Below, piece by piece: positions 37,170 to 49,320 of a DNA stretch of 64,000 bases. Made by a program: the position numbers and the translations under genes. The notes below the pieces were generated by a model, which worked only from the letters and a program-made list of their open reading frames with translations, ran no database searches and was not told the origin of the DNA. The stretch's first letter is position 1. Each line of letters opens with the position of its first letter. Where the stretch lies: NCBI GenBank assembly GCA_964016885.1, contig OZ024759.1, forward strand, positions 2,493,001-2,557,000, written 5' to 3'. The stretch comes from Eledone cirrhosa. Lineage: Eukaryota > Mollusca > Cephalopoda > Octopoda > Eledonidae.

Positions 37170-39867
37170 TGAGGTAACAAATAGGTTAAAGTTCTGTTTC
37201 AGCCATGTTTCTCCCCCCTCACAGATTGGGTAACAAAGAGGTTAAAGTTCTGTTTCACCCATGTTTCTCCCTCCTCACTAGTTGAGGTAACAAAGAGGTT
37301 AAAGTTCTGTTTCAGCCATGTTTCTCCCCCCTCACAGATTGGGTAACAAAGAGGTTAAAGTTCTGTTTCACCCATGTTTCTCCCTCCTCACTAGTTGAGG
37401 TAACAAAGAGGTTAAAGTTCTGTTTCAACCATGTTTCTCACTCCTCACTATTGAGGTAACAAAGAGGTTAAAGTTCTGTTTCACACATGTTCTCCCTCCT
37501 TACTAGTTGAGGTAAAAATGAGGTTAAAGTTCTGTTTCACCCATGTTTCTACCCCTTACTAGTTGATGTAACAAAGAGGTTAAAGTTCTGTTTCACCCAT
37601 GTTTCTACCTCCTTACTAGTTGAGGTAACAAAGAGGTTAAAGTTCTGTTTCCCCCATGTTTCTCCCTCCTCACTAGTTGAGGTAACAAATAGGTTAAAGT
37701 TCTGTTTCAGCCATGTTTCTCCCCCCTCACTAGTTTAGGTAACAAAGAGGTTAAAGTTCTGTTTCACCCATGTTTCTCCCTCCTCAGTAGATGAGGTAAC
37801 AAAGAGGTTAAAGTTCTGTTTCACACATGTTTCTCCCTCCTCACTAGTTGAGGTAACAAAGAGGTTAAAATTCTGTTTCACCCATGTTTCTCACTCCTCA
37901 CTATTTAGGTAACAAAGAGGTTAAAGTTCTGTTTCACACATTTTTCTCCCTCCTTACTAGTTGAGGTAACAATGAGGTTAAAGTTCTGTTTCACCCATGT
38001 TTCTACCCCTTACTAGTTGAGGTAACAAAGAGGTTAAAGTTCTGTTTCACCCATGTTTCTACCTCCTCACTAGTTGAGGTAACAAAGAGGTTAAAGTTCT
38101 GTTTCCCCCATGTTTCTCCCTCCTCACTAGTTGAGGTAACAAAGAGGTTGAAGTTCTGTTTCACCCATGTTTCTACCTTCCTCACTATTTGAGGTAACAA
38201 AGAGGTTAAAGTTCTGTTTCACCCATGTTTCTACCTCCTCACTAGTTGAGGTAACAATGAGGTTAAAGTTCTGTTTCACCCATGTTACTACCCCTTACTA
38301 GTTTAGGTAACAAAGAGATTAAAGTTCTGTTTCACCCCTGTTTCTACCTCCTCACTATTTGAGGTAACAAAGAGGTTAAAGTTCTGTTTCCCCCATGTTT
38401 CTCCCTCCTCACTATTTGAGGTAACAAATAGGTTAAAGTTCTGTTTCAGCCATGTTTCTCCCCCCTCACTAGTTTAGGTAATAAAGAGGTTAAAGTTCTG
38501 TTTCACCCATGTTTCTCCCTCCTCACTAGTTGCGTTAACAAAGAGGTTAAAGTTCTGTTTCACCCATGTTTCTCCCTCCTCACTAGTTGAGGTAACAAAG
38601 AGGTTAAAGTTCTGTTTCACCCATGTTTCTCCCTCCTCACTAGTTGAGGTAACAAAGAGGTTAAAGTTCTGTTTCACCCATGTTTCTCCCTCCTCACTAG
38701 TTGAGGTAACAAAGAGGTTAAAGTTCTGTTTCACCCATGTTTCTCCCTCCTCACTAGTTGAGGTAACAAAGAGGTCAAAATTCTGTTTCACCCATGTTTC
38801 TCCTTCCTTACCATTTGAGGTAAAAAAGAGGTTAAAGTTCTGTTTCACCCATGTTCTCCCTCCTCAATAGTTGAGGTAACAAAGAGGTTAGAGTTCTGTT
38901 TCACCCATGTTGCTACCTCCTCACTATTTGAGGTAACAAAAAGGTTAAAGTTCTGTTTCACCCATGTTTCTCTCTCCTCACTATTAGAGGTAACAAAGAG
39001 GTTAAAGTTCTGTTTAACCCATGTTTCTCCCTCCTCACTAGTTGAGGTAACAAAGAGCTTAGAGTTCTGTTTCACCCATGTCTCTACCTTCCTCACTAGT
39101 TGAGGTAACAAAGAGGTTAAAGTTCTGTTTCACACATGTTTCTACCTCCTCAATAGTTGAGGTAACAAAGAGGTTAAAGTTGTGTTTCACCCATGTTTCT
39201 ACCTCCTCACTATTTGAGGTAACAAAGAGGTTAAAAGTTCTGTTTCACCCATGTTTCTCCCTCCCCCCTTATGAGTTAACAAAGAGGTTAAAGTTCTGTT
39301 TCACCCATGTTTCTACCTTCCTCACTATTTGAGGTAACAAAGAGGTTAAAGTTCTGTTTCACCCATGTTTCTACCTCCTCACTAGTTGAGGTAACAAAGA
39401 GGTTAAAGTTCTGTTTCACCCAAGTTTCTCCCTCCTCACTAGTTGAGGTAACAAAGAGGTTAAAGTTCTGTTTCACCCATGTTTCTCACCCCTCACTAGT
39501 TGAGGTAACAAAGAGGTTAAAGTTCTGTTTCACCCATGTTTCTACCTCCTCACTAGTTGAGGTAACAAAGAGGTTAAAGTTCTGTTTCACCCATGTTTCT
39601 CCCTCCTCATTAGTTGAGGTAACAAAGAGGTTAAAGTTCTGTTTCACCCATGTTTCTCCCTCCTCACTGTTGAGGTAACAAAGAGGTTAAAGTTCTGTTT
39701 CACACATGTTTCTCCCTCCTTACTAGTTGAGGTAACAATGAGGTTAAAGTTCTGTTTCACCCATGTTTCTCCATCCTTACCATTTGAGGTAACAAAGAGG
39801 TTAAAGTTCTGTTTCACCCATGTTCTCCCTCCTCACTAGTTGAGGTAACAAAGAGATTAAAGTTCTG
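37170..39867 (+). repeat. Shortened copy of 33191-36285
   Basis: The first part matches 33.19-34.27 kb at shift 3979, with CACAGATTGGG at 37220 and 37333. At about 38258 the shift drops to 3696, a loss of 283 bp. Near 39.07 kb it drops to 3582, a loss of 114 bp or two monomers, which removed the GGACCTAG monomer. The match ends near 39867 (CACCCCTG against CACCCATG near 36285). The copy is separated from its source by the 740 bp duplication. Confidence 0.8.
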
Positions 39868-39995
39868 TTTCACCCCTGTTTCTACCTCCTCACTAGTTGA
39901 GGTAACAAAGAGGTTAAAGTTCTGTTTCCCCCATGTTTCTCCCTCCTCACTATTTGAGGTAACAAATAGGTTAAAGTTCTGTTTCAAACATGTTT

Positions 39996-40004
39996 CCCCC
40001 CCCC
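39996..40004 (+). repeat. Poly-C run, 9 bases, different context
   Basis: A C9 run after CAAACATGTTT. It does not follow the AAAGGGG monomer, so it looks like an independent lengthening of the ordinary CCCCCC run. Confidence 0.85.
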
Positions 40005-43000
40005 TCACTAGTTTGGGTAACAAAAGCTTAAAGTTCTGTTTCACCCATGTTTCTCCCTCCTCATTAGTTGAGGTAACAAAGAGGTTGAAGTTCTGTTTCA
40101 CCCATGTTCTACCTCCTCACTAGTTGAGGTAACAAAGAGGTTAAAGTTCTGTTTCACCCATGTTTCTCCCTCCTCACTATTGAGGTAACAAAGAGGTTAA
40201 AGTTCTGTTTCACACATGTTCTCCCTCCTTACTAGTTGAGGTAAAAATGAGGTTAAAGTTCTGTTTCACCCATGTTTCTACCCCTTACTAGTTGATGTAA
40301 CAAAGAGGTTAAAGTTCTGTTTCACCCATGTTTCTACATCCTTACTAGTTGAGGTAACAAAGAGGTTAAAGTTCTGTTTCTCCCATGTTTCTCCCTCCTC
40401 ACTATTTGAGGTAACAAATAGGTTAAAGTTCTGTTTCAGCCATGTTTCTCCCCCCTCACTAGTTTAGGTAACAAAGAGGTTAAAGTTCTGTTTCACCCAT
40501 GTTTCTCCCTCCTCACTAGTTGAGGTAACAAAGAGGTTGAAGTTCTGTTTCACCCATGTTTCTACCTTCCTCACTATTTGAGGTAACAAAGAGGTTAAAG
40601 TTCTGTTTCACCCATGTTTCTACCTCCTCACTAGTTGAGGTAACAAAGAGGTTAAAGTTCTGTTTCACCCATGTTTCTCCCTCCTCACTAGTTGAGGTAA
40701 CAAAGAGGTTAGAGTTCTGTATCACCCATGTTTCTACCTCCTCACTACTTGAGGTAACAAAGAAGTTAATGTTCTGTTTCACCCATGTTTCTCCCTCCTC
40801 ACTAGTTGAGGTAACAAAGAGGTTGAAGTTCTATTTCACCCATGTTTCTACCTCCTCACTAGTTGAGGTAACAAAGAGGTTAAAGTTCTGTTTCACCCAT
40901 GTTTCTCCCTCCTCACTAGTTGAGGTAACAAAGAGGTTGAAGTTCTATTTCACCCATGTTTCTACCTCCTCACTAGTTGAGGTAACAAAGAGGTTAAAGT
41001 TCTGTTTCACCCATGTTTCTCCCTCCTCACTATTGAGGTAACAAAGAGGTTAAAGTTCTGTTTCACACATGTTCTCCCTCCTTACTAGTTGAGGTAAAAA
41101 TGAGGTTAAAGTTCTGTTTCACCCATGTTTCTACCCCTTACTAGTTGATGTAACAAAGAGGTTAAAGTTCTGTTTCACCCATGTTTCTACCTCCTCACTA
41201 GTTGAGGTAACAAAGAGGTTAAAGTTCTGTTTCACCCATGTTTCTACCTCCTCAATAGTTGAGGTAACAAAGAGGTTAAAGTTCTGTTTCACCCATGTTT
41301 CTACCTCCTCACTATTTGAGGTAACAAAGAGGTTGAAGTTCTGTTTCACCCATGTTTCTACCTTCCTCACTATTTGAGGTAACAAAGAGGTTAAAGTTCT
41401 GTTTCACCCATGTTTCTACCTCCTCACTATTTGAGGTAACAAAGAGGTTAAAGTTCTGTTTCACCCATGTTTCTCCCTCCTCACTAGTTGAGGTAACAAA
41501 GAGGTTAGAGTTCTGTTTCACCCATGTTACTACCTCCTCACTAGTTGAGGTAACAAAGAGGTTAAAGTTCTGTTTCACCCATGTTTCTACCTTCCTCACT
41601 AGTTGAGGTAACAAAGAGGTTAAAGTTCTGTTTCACCCATGTTTCTACCTCCTCAATAGTTGAGGTAACAAAGAGGTTAAAGTTCTGTTTCACCCATGAC
41701 TCTTCCTCCTCACTAGTTGAGGTAACAAAGAGGTTAAAGTTCTGTTTCACCCATGTTTCTCCCTCCTCATTAGTTGAGGTAACAAAGAGGTTAAAGTTCT
41801 GTTTCACCCATGTTCCTACCTCCTAACTAGTTGAGGTAACAAAGAGTTTAAAGTTCAGTTTCACCCATGTTTCTACCTGCTCACTAGGTGAGGTAACAAA
41901 GAGGTTAAAGTTCTGTTTCACCCATGGGTCTCCCTCCTCACTAGTTGAGGTAACAAAGAGGTTAAAGTTCTGTTTCACCCATGTTTCTACCTCCTCACTA
42001 GTTGAGGTAACAAAGAGGTTAAAGTTCTGTTTCACCCATGTTTCTCCATCCTCACTACTTGAGGTAACCAAGAGGTTAAAGTTCTATTTCACCCATGTTT
42101 CTCCTTCCTTACTACTTGAGGTAACAAAGAGGTTAAAGTTCTGTTTCATCCATGTATCTCCCTCTTTACTAGTTGAGGTAACAAAGAGGTTAAAGTTCTG
42201 TTTCACCCATGTTTCTCCCTCCTCACTAGTCGAGGTAACAAAGAGGTTAAAGTTCTGTTTCACCCATTTTCTACCTCCTCACTAGTTGAGGTAACAAAGA
42301 GTTTAAAGTTCTGTTTCACCCATGTTTCTCCCTCCTCATTAGTTGAGGTAACAAAGAAGTTAAAGTTCTGTTTCACCCATGTTTCTATCTCCTCACTAGT
42401 TGAGGTAACAAAGAGGTTAAAGTTCTGTTTCACCCATGTTTCTCCCTCCTCACTAGTTGAGGTAACACAGAGGTTGAAGTTCTGTTTCACCCATGTTTCT
42501 ACCTTCCTCACTATTTGAGGTAACAAAGAGGTTAAAGTTCTGTTTCACCCATGTTTCTACCTCCTCACTAGTTGAGGTAACAAAGAGGTGAAAGTTCTGT
42601 TTCACCCATGTTTCTACCTCCTCACTAGTTGAGGTAACAAAGAGGTTAAAATTCTGTTTCACCCAAGTTTCTCCCTCCTCATTAGTTGAGGTAACAAAGA
42701 GGTTAAAGTTCTGTTTCACCCATGTTTCTCCCTCCTCACTATTGAGGTAACAAAGATGTTAAAGTTCTGTTTCACACATGTTTCTCCCTCCTTACTAGTT
42801 GAGGTAACAATGAGGTTAAAGTTCTGTTTCACCCATGTTTCTCCTTCCTTACCATTTGAGGTAACAAAGAGGTTAAAGTTCTGTTTCACCCATGTTCTCC
42901 CTCCTCACTAGTTGAGGTAACAAAGAGATTAAAGTTCTGTTTCACCCCTGTTTCTACCTCCTCCCTAGGTGAGGTAACAAAGAGGTTAAAGTTCTGTTTC

Positions 43001-44029
43001 CCCCATGTTTCTCCCTCCTCACTATTTGAGGTAACAAAGAGGTCAAAGTTCTGTTTCACCCATGTTTCTCCTTCCTTACCATTTGAGGTAACAAAGAGGT
43101 TAAAGTTCTGTTTCACCCATGTTCTCCCTCCTCACTAGTTGAGGTAACAAAGAGGTTAGAGTTCTGTTTCACCCATGTTGCTACCTCCTCACTATTTGAG
43201 GTAACAAAAAGGTTAAAGTTCTGTTTCACCCATGTTTCTCCCTCCTCACTAGTTGAGGTAACAAAGAGGTTAAAGTTCTGTTTCACCCATGTTTCTACCC
43301 CTTACTAGTTGATGTAACAAAGAGGTTAAAGTTCTGTTTCACCCATGTTTCTACATCCTTACTAGTTGAGGTAACAAAGAGGTTAAAGTTCTGTTTCACA
43401 CATGTTCTCCCTCCTTACTAGTTGAGGTAAAAATGAGGTTAAAGTTCTGTTTCACCCATGTTTCTACCCCTTACTAGTTGATGTAACAAAGAGGTTAAAG
43501 TTCTGTTTCACCCATGTTTCTACATCCTTACTAGTTGAGGTAACAAAGAGGTTAAAGTTCTGTTTCCCCCATGTTTCTCCCTCCTCACTAGTTGAGGTAA
43601 CAAAGAGGTTACAGTTCTGTTTCACCCATGTTTCTACCTCCTCACTAGTTGAGGTAACAAAGAGGTTAAAGTTCTGTTTCACCCATGTTTCTCCCTCTTC
43701 ACTATTTGAGGTAACAAATAGGTTAAAGTTCTGTTTCAGCCATGTTTCTCCCCCCTCACTAGTTTAGGTAACAAAGAGGTTAAAGTTCTGTTTCACCCAT
43801 GTTTCTCCCTCCTCACTAGTTGAGGTAACAAAGAGGTTGAAGTTCTGTTTCACCCATGTTTCTACCTTCCTCACTATTTGAGGTAACAAAGAGGTTAAAG
43901 TTCTGTTTCACCCATGTTTCTACCTCCCCACTAGTTGAGGTAACAAAGAGGTTAAAGTTCTGTTTCACCCATGTTTCTACCTCCTCACTATTTGAGGTAA
44001 CAAAGAGGTTAAAGTTCTGTTTCACCCAT

Positions 44030-44045
44030 GGACCTAGCTCCTGAC
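44030..44045 (+). repeat. GGACCTAG marker monomer, copy 2
   Basis: GGACCTAGCTCCTGAC box, followed by a monomer with AAACTTCTGTTTAACCC as at copy 1. Confidence 0.88.
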
Positions 44046-44924
44046 TAGTTGAGGTAACAAAGAGGTTAAACTTCTGTTTAACCCATGTCTCTACCTTCCT
44101 CACTAGTTGAGGTAACAAAGAGGTTAAAGTTCTGTTTCACACATGTTTCTACCTCCTCAATAGTTGAGGTAACAAAGAGGTTAAAGTTGTGTTTCACCCA
44201 TGTTTCTACCTCCTCACTATTTGAGGTAACAAAGAGGTTAAAGTTCTGTTTCACCCATGTTTCTCCCTCCTCACTAGTTGAGGTAACAAAGAGGTTAGAG
44301 TTCTGTATCACCCATGTTTCTACCTCCTCACTACTTGAGGTAACAAAGAAGTTAATGTTCTGTTTCACCCATGTTTCTCCCTCCTCACTAGTTGAGGTAA
44401 CAAAGAGGTTAAAGTTCTGTTTCACCCATGTTTCTCCCTCCTCACTAGTTGAGGTAACAAAGAGGTTGAAGTTCTATTTCACCCATGTTTCTACCTCCTC
44501 ACTAGTTGAGGTAACAAAGAGGTTAAAGTTCTGTTTCACCCATGTTTCTCCCTCCTCACTATTGAGGTAACAAAGAGGTTAAAGTTCTGTTTCACACATG
44601 TTCTCCCTCCTTACTAGTTGAGGTAAAAATGAGGTTAAAGTTCTGTTTCACCCATGTTTCTACCCCTTACTAGTTGATGTAGCAAAGAGGTTAAAGTTCT
44701 GTTTCACCCATGTTTCTACCTCCTCACTAGTTGGGGTAACAAAGAGGTTAAAGTTCTGTTTCACCCATGTTTCTACCTCCTCAATAGTTGAGGTAACAAA
44801 GAGGTTAAAGTTCTGTTTCACCCATGTTTCTACCTCCTCACTATTTGAGGTAACAAAGAGGTTGAAGTTCTGTTTCACCCATGTTTCTACCTTCCTCACT
44901 ATTTGAGGTAACAAAGTGGTTAAA

Positions 44925-45160
44925 GTTCAGTTTCACCCATGTTTCTACCCCCTCACTAGTTGAGGTAACAAAGGGGTTAAAGTTCTGTTTCACCCATGTT
45001 CCCCCTCCTAACTAGTTGAGGTAACAAATAGGTTAAAGTTCTGTTTCACCCATGTTTCTCCCCCCTCACTAGTTGAGGTAACAAAGGGGTTAAAGTTCTG
45101 TTTCACCCAGTTTCCCCCTCCTCACTAGTTTAGGTTAAAGTTCTGTTTCCCCCATGTTTC
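44925..45160 (+). repeat. Divergent monomer cluster with an 11-bp deletion monomer
   Basis: The monomers carry AAAGTTCAG, AAAGGGG and CATGTTCCCCCTCC, and one unit (about 45125-45140) reads TAGGTTAAAG with AACAAAGAGGT missing. Related clusters occur near 48.83-49.32, 53.18-53.53 and 55.69-56.02 kb. Confidence 0.8.
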
Positions 45161-47149
45161 TCGCTCCTCACTACTTGAGGTAACAAAGAAGTTAAAGTTC
45201 TGTTTCACCCATGTTTCTCCCTCCTCACTAGTTGAGGTAACAAAGAGGTTAGAGTTCTGTTTCACCCATGTTACTACCTCCTCACTAGTTGAGGTAACAA
45301 AGAGGTTAAAGTTCTGTTTCACCCATGTTTCTACCTTCCTCACTAGTTGAGGTAACAAAGAGGTTAAAGTTCTGTTTCACCCATGTTTCTACCTCCTCAA
45401 TAGTTGAGGTAACAAAGAGGTTAAAGTTCTGTTTCACCCATGACTCTTCCTCCTCACTAGTTGAGGTAACAAAGAGGTTAAAGTTCTGTTTCACCCATGT
45501 TTCTCCCTCCTCATTAGTTGAGGTAACAAAGAGGTTAAAGTTCTGTTTCACCCATGTTCCTACCTCCTAACTAGTTGAGGTAACAAAGAGTTTAAAGTTC
45601 AGTTTCACCCATGTTTCTACCTGCTCACTAGGTGAGGTAACAAAGAGGTTAAAGTTCTGTTTCACCCATGGTTCTCCCTCCTCACTAGTTGAGGTAACAA
45701 AGAGGTTAAAGTTCTGTTTCACCCATGTTTCTACCTCCTCACTAGTTGAGGTAACAAAGAGGTTAAAGTTCTGTTTCACCCATGTTTCTCCATCCTCACT
45801 ACTTGAGGTAACCAAGAGGTTAAAGTTCTATTTCACCCATGTTTCTCCTTCCTTACTACTTGAGGTAACAAAGAGGTTAAAGTTCTGTTTCATCCATGTA
45901 TCTCCCTCTTTACTAGTTGAGGTAACAAAGAGGTTAAAGTTCTGTTTCACCCATGTTTCTCCCTCCTCACTAGTCCAGGTAACAAAGAGGTTAAAGTTCT
46001 GTTTCACCCATGTTTCTACCTCCTCACTAGTTGAGGTAACAAAGAGGTTAAAGTTCTGTTTCACCCATGTTTCTCCCTCCTCATTAGTTGAGGTAACAAA
46101 GAAGTTAAAGTTCTGTTTCACCCATGTTTCTATCTCCTCACTAGTTGAGGTAACAAAGAGGTTAAAGTTCTGTTTCACCCATGTTTCTCCCTCCTCACTA
46201 GTTGAGGTAACACAGAGGTTGAAGTTCTGTTTCACCCATGTTTCTACCTTCCTCACTATTTGAGGTAACAAAGAGGTTAAAGTTCTGTTTCACCCATGTT
46301 TCTACCTCCTCACTAGTTGAGGTAACAAAGAGGTTAAAGTTCTGTTTCACCCAAGTTTCTCCCTCCTCACTAGTTGAGGTAACAAAGAGGTTAAAGTTCT
46401 GTTTCACCCATGTTTCTCACCCCTCACTAGTTGAGGTAACAAAGAGGTTAAAGTTCTGTTTCACCCATGTTTCTACCTCCTCACTAGTTGAGGTAACAAA
46501 GAGGTTAAAGTTCTGTTTCACCCATGTTTCTCCCTCCTCATTAGTTGAGGTAACAAAGAGGTTAAAGTTCTGTTTCACCCATGTTTCTCCCTCCTCACTA
46601 TTGAGGTAACAAAGAGGTTAAAGTTCTGTTTCACACATGTTTCTCCCTCCTTACTAGTTGAGGTAACAATGAGGTTAAAGTTCTGTTTCACCCATGTTTC
46701 TCCTTCCTTACCATTTGAGGTAACAAAGAGGTTAAAGTTCTGTTTCACCCATGTTCTCCCTCCTCACTAGTTGAGGTAACAAAGAGATTAAAGTTCTGTT
46801 TCACCCCTGTTTCTACCTCCTCCCTAGTTGAGGTAACAAAGAGGTTAAAGTTCTGTTTCCCCCATGTTTCTCCCTCCTCACTATTTGAGGTAACAAAGAG
46901 GTCAAAGTTCTGTTTCACCCATGTTTCTCCTTCCTTACCATTTGAGGTAACAAAGAGGTTAAATTTCTGTTTCACCCATGTTCTCCCTCCTCACTAGTTG
47001 AGGTAACAAAGAGGTTAGAGTTCTGTTTCACCCATGTTGCTACCTCCTCACTATTTGAGGTAACAAAAAGGTTAAAGTTCTGTTTCACCCATGTTTCTCT
47101 CTCCTCACTATTTGAGGTAACAAAGAGGTTAAAGTTCTGTTTCACCCAT

Positions 47150-47165
47150 GGACCTAGCTCCTGAC
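47150..47165 (+). repeat. GGACCTAG marker monomer, copy 3
   Basis: Left border of the homogeneous dimer/trimer block; paired with 48634. Confidence 0.88.
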
Positions 47166-48633
47166 TAGTTGAGGTAACAAAGAGGTTAAAGTTCTGTTTC
47201 ACCCATGTTTCTACCTCCTCAATAGTTGAGGTAACAAAGAGGTTAAAGTTCTGTTTCACCCATGTTTCTACCTCCTCACTATTTGAGGTAACAAAGAGGT
47301 TGAAGTTCTGTTTCACCCATGTTTCTACCTTCCTCACTATTTGAGGTAACAAAGAGGTTAAAGTTCTGTTTCACCCATGTTTCTACCTCCTCACTACTTG
47401 AGGTAACAAAGAGGTTAAAGTTCTGTTTCACCCATGTTTCTACCTCCTCAATAGTTGAGGTAACAAAGAGGTTAAAGTTCTGTTTCACCCATGTTTCTAC
47501 CTCCTCACTATTTGAGGTAACAAAGAGGTTGAAGTTCTGTTTCACCCATGTTTCTACCTCCTCAATAGTTGAGGTAACAAAGAGGTTAAAGTTCTGTTTC
47601 ACCCATGTTTCTACCTCCTCACTATTTGAGGTAACAAAGAGGTTAAAGTTCTGTTTCACCCATGTTTCTACCTCCTCAATAGTTGAGGTAACAAAGAGGT
47701 TAAAGTTCTGTTTCACCCATGTTTCTACCTCCTCACTACTTGAGGTAACAAAGAGGTTAAAGTTCTGTTTCACCCATGTTTCTCCCTCCTCAATAGTTGA
47801 GGTAACAAAGAGGTTAAAGTTCTGTTTCACCCATGTTTCTACCTCCTCACTATTTGAGGTAACAAAGAGGTTAAAGTTCTGTTTCACCCATGTTTCTACC
47901 TCCTCACTTCTTGAGGTAACAAAGAGGTTAAAGTTCTGTTTCACCCATGTTTCTACCTCCTCAATAGTTGAGGTAACAAAGAGGTTAAAGTTCTGTTTCA
48001 CCCATGTTTCTACCTCCTCAATAGTTGAGGTAACAAAGAGGTTAAAGTTCTGTTTCACCCATGTTTCTACCTCCTCACTATTTGAGGTAACAAAGAGGTT
48101 AAAGTTCTGTTTCACCCATGTTTCTACCTCCTCACTACTTGAGGTAACAAAGAGGTTAAAGTTCTGTTTCACCCATGTTTCTACCTCCTCAATAGTTGAG
48201 GTAACAAAGAGGTTAAAGTTCTGTTTCACCCATGTTTCTACCTCCTCACTATTTGAGGTAACAAAGAGGTTAAAGTTCTGTTTCACCCATGTTTCTACCT
48301 CCTCACTACTTGAGGTAACAAAGAGGTTAAAGTTCTGTTTCACCCATGTTTCTACCTCCTCAATAGTTGAGGTAACAAAGAGGTTAAAGTTCTGTTTCAC
48401 CCATGTTTCTACCTCCTCACTATTTGAGGTAACAAAGAGGTTGAAGTTCTGTTTCACCCATGTTTCTACCTTCCTCACTATTTGAGGTAACAAAGAGGTT
48501 AAAGTTCTGTTTCACCCATGTTTCTACCTCCTCACTACTTGAGGTAACAAAGAGGTTAAAGTTCTGTTTCACCCATGTTTCTACCTCCTCACTATTTGAG
48601 GTAACAAAGAGGTTAAAGTTCTGTTTCACCCAT
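47166..48633 (+). repeat. Highly homogeneous dimer/trimer higher-order block
   Basis: This block lies between two GGACCTAG marker monomers whose start-to-start distance is 1484 bp (26 x 57 + 2). Its monomers are almost identical except for one box before GAGG that cycles through CTACTT, AATAGTT and CTATTT. Near 47.45-47.8 kb AATAGTT and CTATTT alternate (114 bp period). From about 47.83 kb the three-way order, with one extra AATAGTT unit, gives a 171 bp period, for example AATAGTT near 48019, 48190 and 48361. Two 58 bp monomers with CTACCTTCC lie near 47327 and 48468. Because indels are almost absent, the window's longest open frames fall here: 47279-48493 on - (404 codons) and 47319-48485 on + (388 codons). 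I regard both as non-coding. Confidence 0.9.
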
Positions 48634-48649
48634 GGACCTAGCTCCTGAC
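48634..48649 (+). repeat. GGACCTAG marker monomer, copy 4
   Basis: Right border of the homogeneous block, followed by a GGTTAATG monomer as at 53013 and 55509. Confidence 0.88.
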
Positions 48650-48832
48650 TAGTTGAGGTAACAAAGAGGTTAATGTTCTGTTTCACCCATGTTTCTACCT
48701 CCTCAATAGTTGAGGTAACAAAGAGGTTAAAGTTGTGTTTCACCCATGTTTCTACCTCCTCAATATTTGAGGTAACAAAGAGGTTAAAAGTTCTGTTTCA
48801 CCCATGTTTCTCCCTCCTCGCTAATGAGGTAA

Positions 48833-49320
48833 CAAAGAGGTTAAAGTTCTGTTTCACCCATGTTTCTCGCCCCACACTAGTTGAGGTAACAAAGAGGTTA
48901 AAGTTCTGTTCCACCCATGTTTCTCCCCCCTCACTAGTTGAGGTAACAAAGAGGTTAAAGTTCAGTTTCACCCATGTTTCTCCCTCCTCACTACTTGAGG
49001 TAACAAAGAGGTTAAAGTTCTGTTTCGCCCATGTTTCTACCTCCTCACTATTTGAGGTAACAAAGGGGTTAAAGTTCAGTTTCACCCATGTTTCTACCCC
49101 CTCACTAGTTGAGGTAACAAAGGGGTTAAAGTTCTGTTTCACCCATGTTCCCCCTCCTAACTAGTTGAGGTAACAAATAGGTTAAAGTTCTGTTTCACCC
49201 ATGTTTCTACCCCCTCACTAGTTGAGGTAACAAAGGGGTTAAAGTTCTGTTTCACCCAGTTTCCCCCTCCTCACTAGTTGAGGTTAAAGTTCTGTTTCCC
49301 CCATGTTTCTCGCTCCTCAC
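48833..49320 (+). repeat. Divergent monomer cluster, fullest copy
   Basis: In order it holds CTCGCCCCACAC, CTGTTCCACCC, AAAGTTCAGTTTC, CTGTTTCGCCC, two AAAGGGG units, CATGTTCCCCCTCC, CACCCAGTTTCCCCC and an 11 bp deletion monomer near 49279. It is the most diverged part of the array, and has more CpG than its surroundings. Confidence 0.8.

Larger units (their letters stand above)
39868..44085 (+). repeat. Mosaic segment A of the right domain
   Basis: Parts at about 40.6-41.38 kb recur at 44.1-44.91 kb (shift 3529), and 41.46-42.49 kb recurs at 45.21-46.24 kb (shift 3744-3745). The segment introduces AAGAAGTTAATG near 40763, CATGACTCTTCC near 41697, GGTAACCAAG at 42063, CATCCATGTATC near 42149 and CTAGTCGAGG near 42225. 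The 42.72-43.2 kb part recurs near 46.6-47.1 kb and 54.5-55.0 kb. Only satellite sequence is present. Confidence 0.75.
44086..47165 (+). repeat. Mosaic segment B of the right domain
   Basis: This repeats much of segment A with an extra, divergent stretch of about 215 bp near 44.93-45.15 kb. Its 45.57-46.27 kb part recurs at 49.6-50.3 kb and at 56.15-56.85 kb (shift 10580). It ends with the GGACCTAG monomer at 47150 that opens the homogeneous block. Confidence 0.75.

Noticed and set aside
47279..48493. 404-codon open frame on the - strand as a repeat-protein gene
   Set aside because: The + strand is open over the same bases, the frame is an exact copy of the 57 bp period, its beginning and end coincide with 58 bp indel monomers, and no non-repeat domain, signal peptide or intron structure is present.
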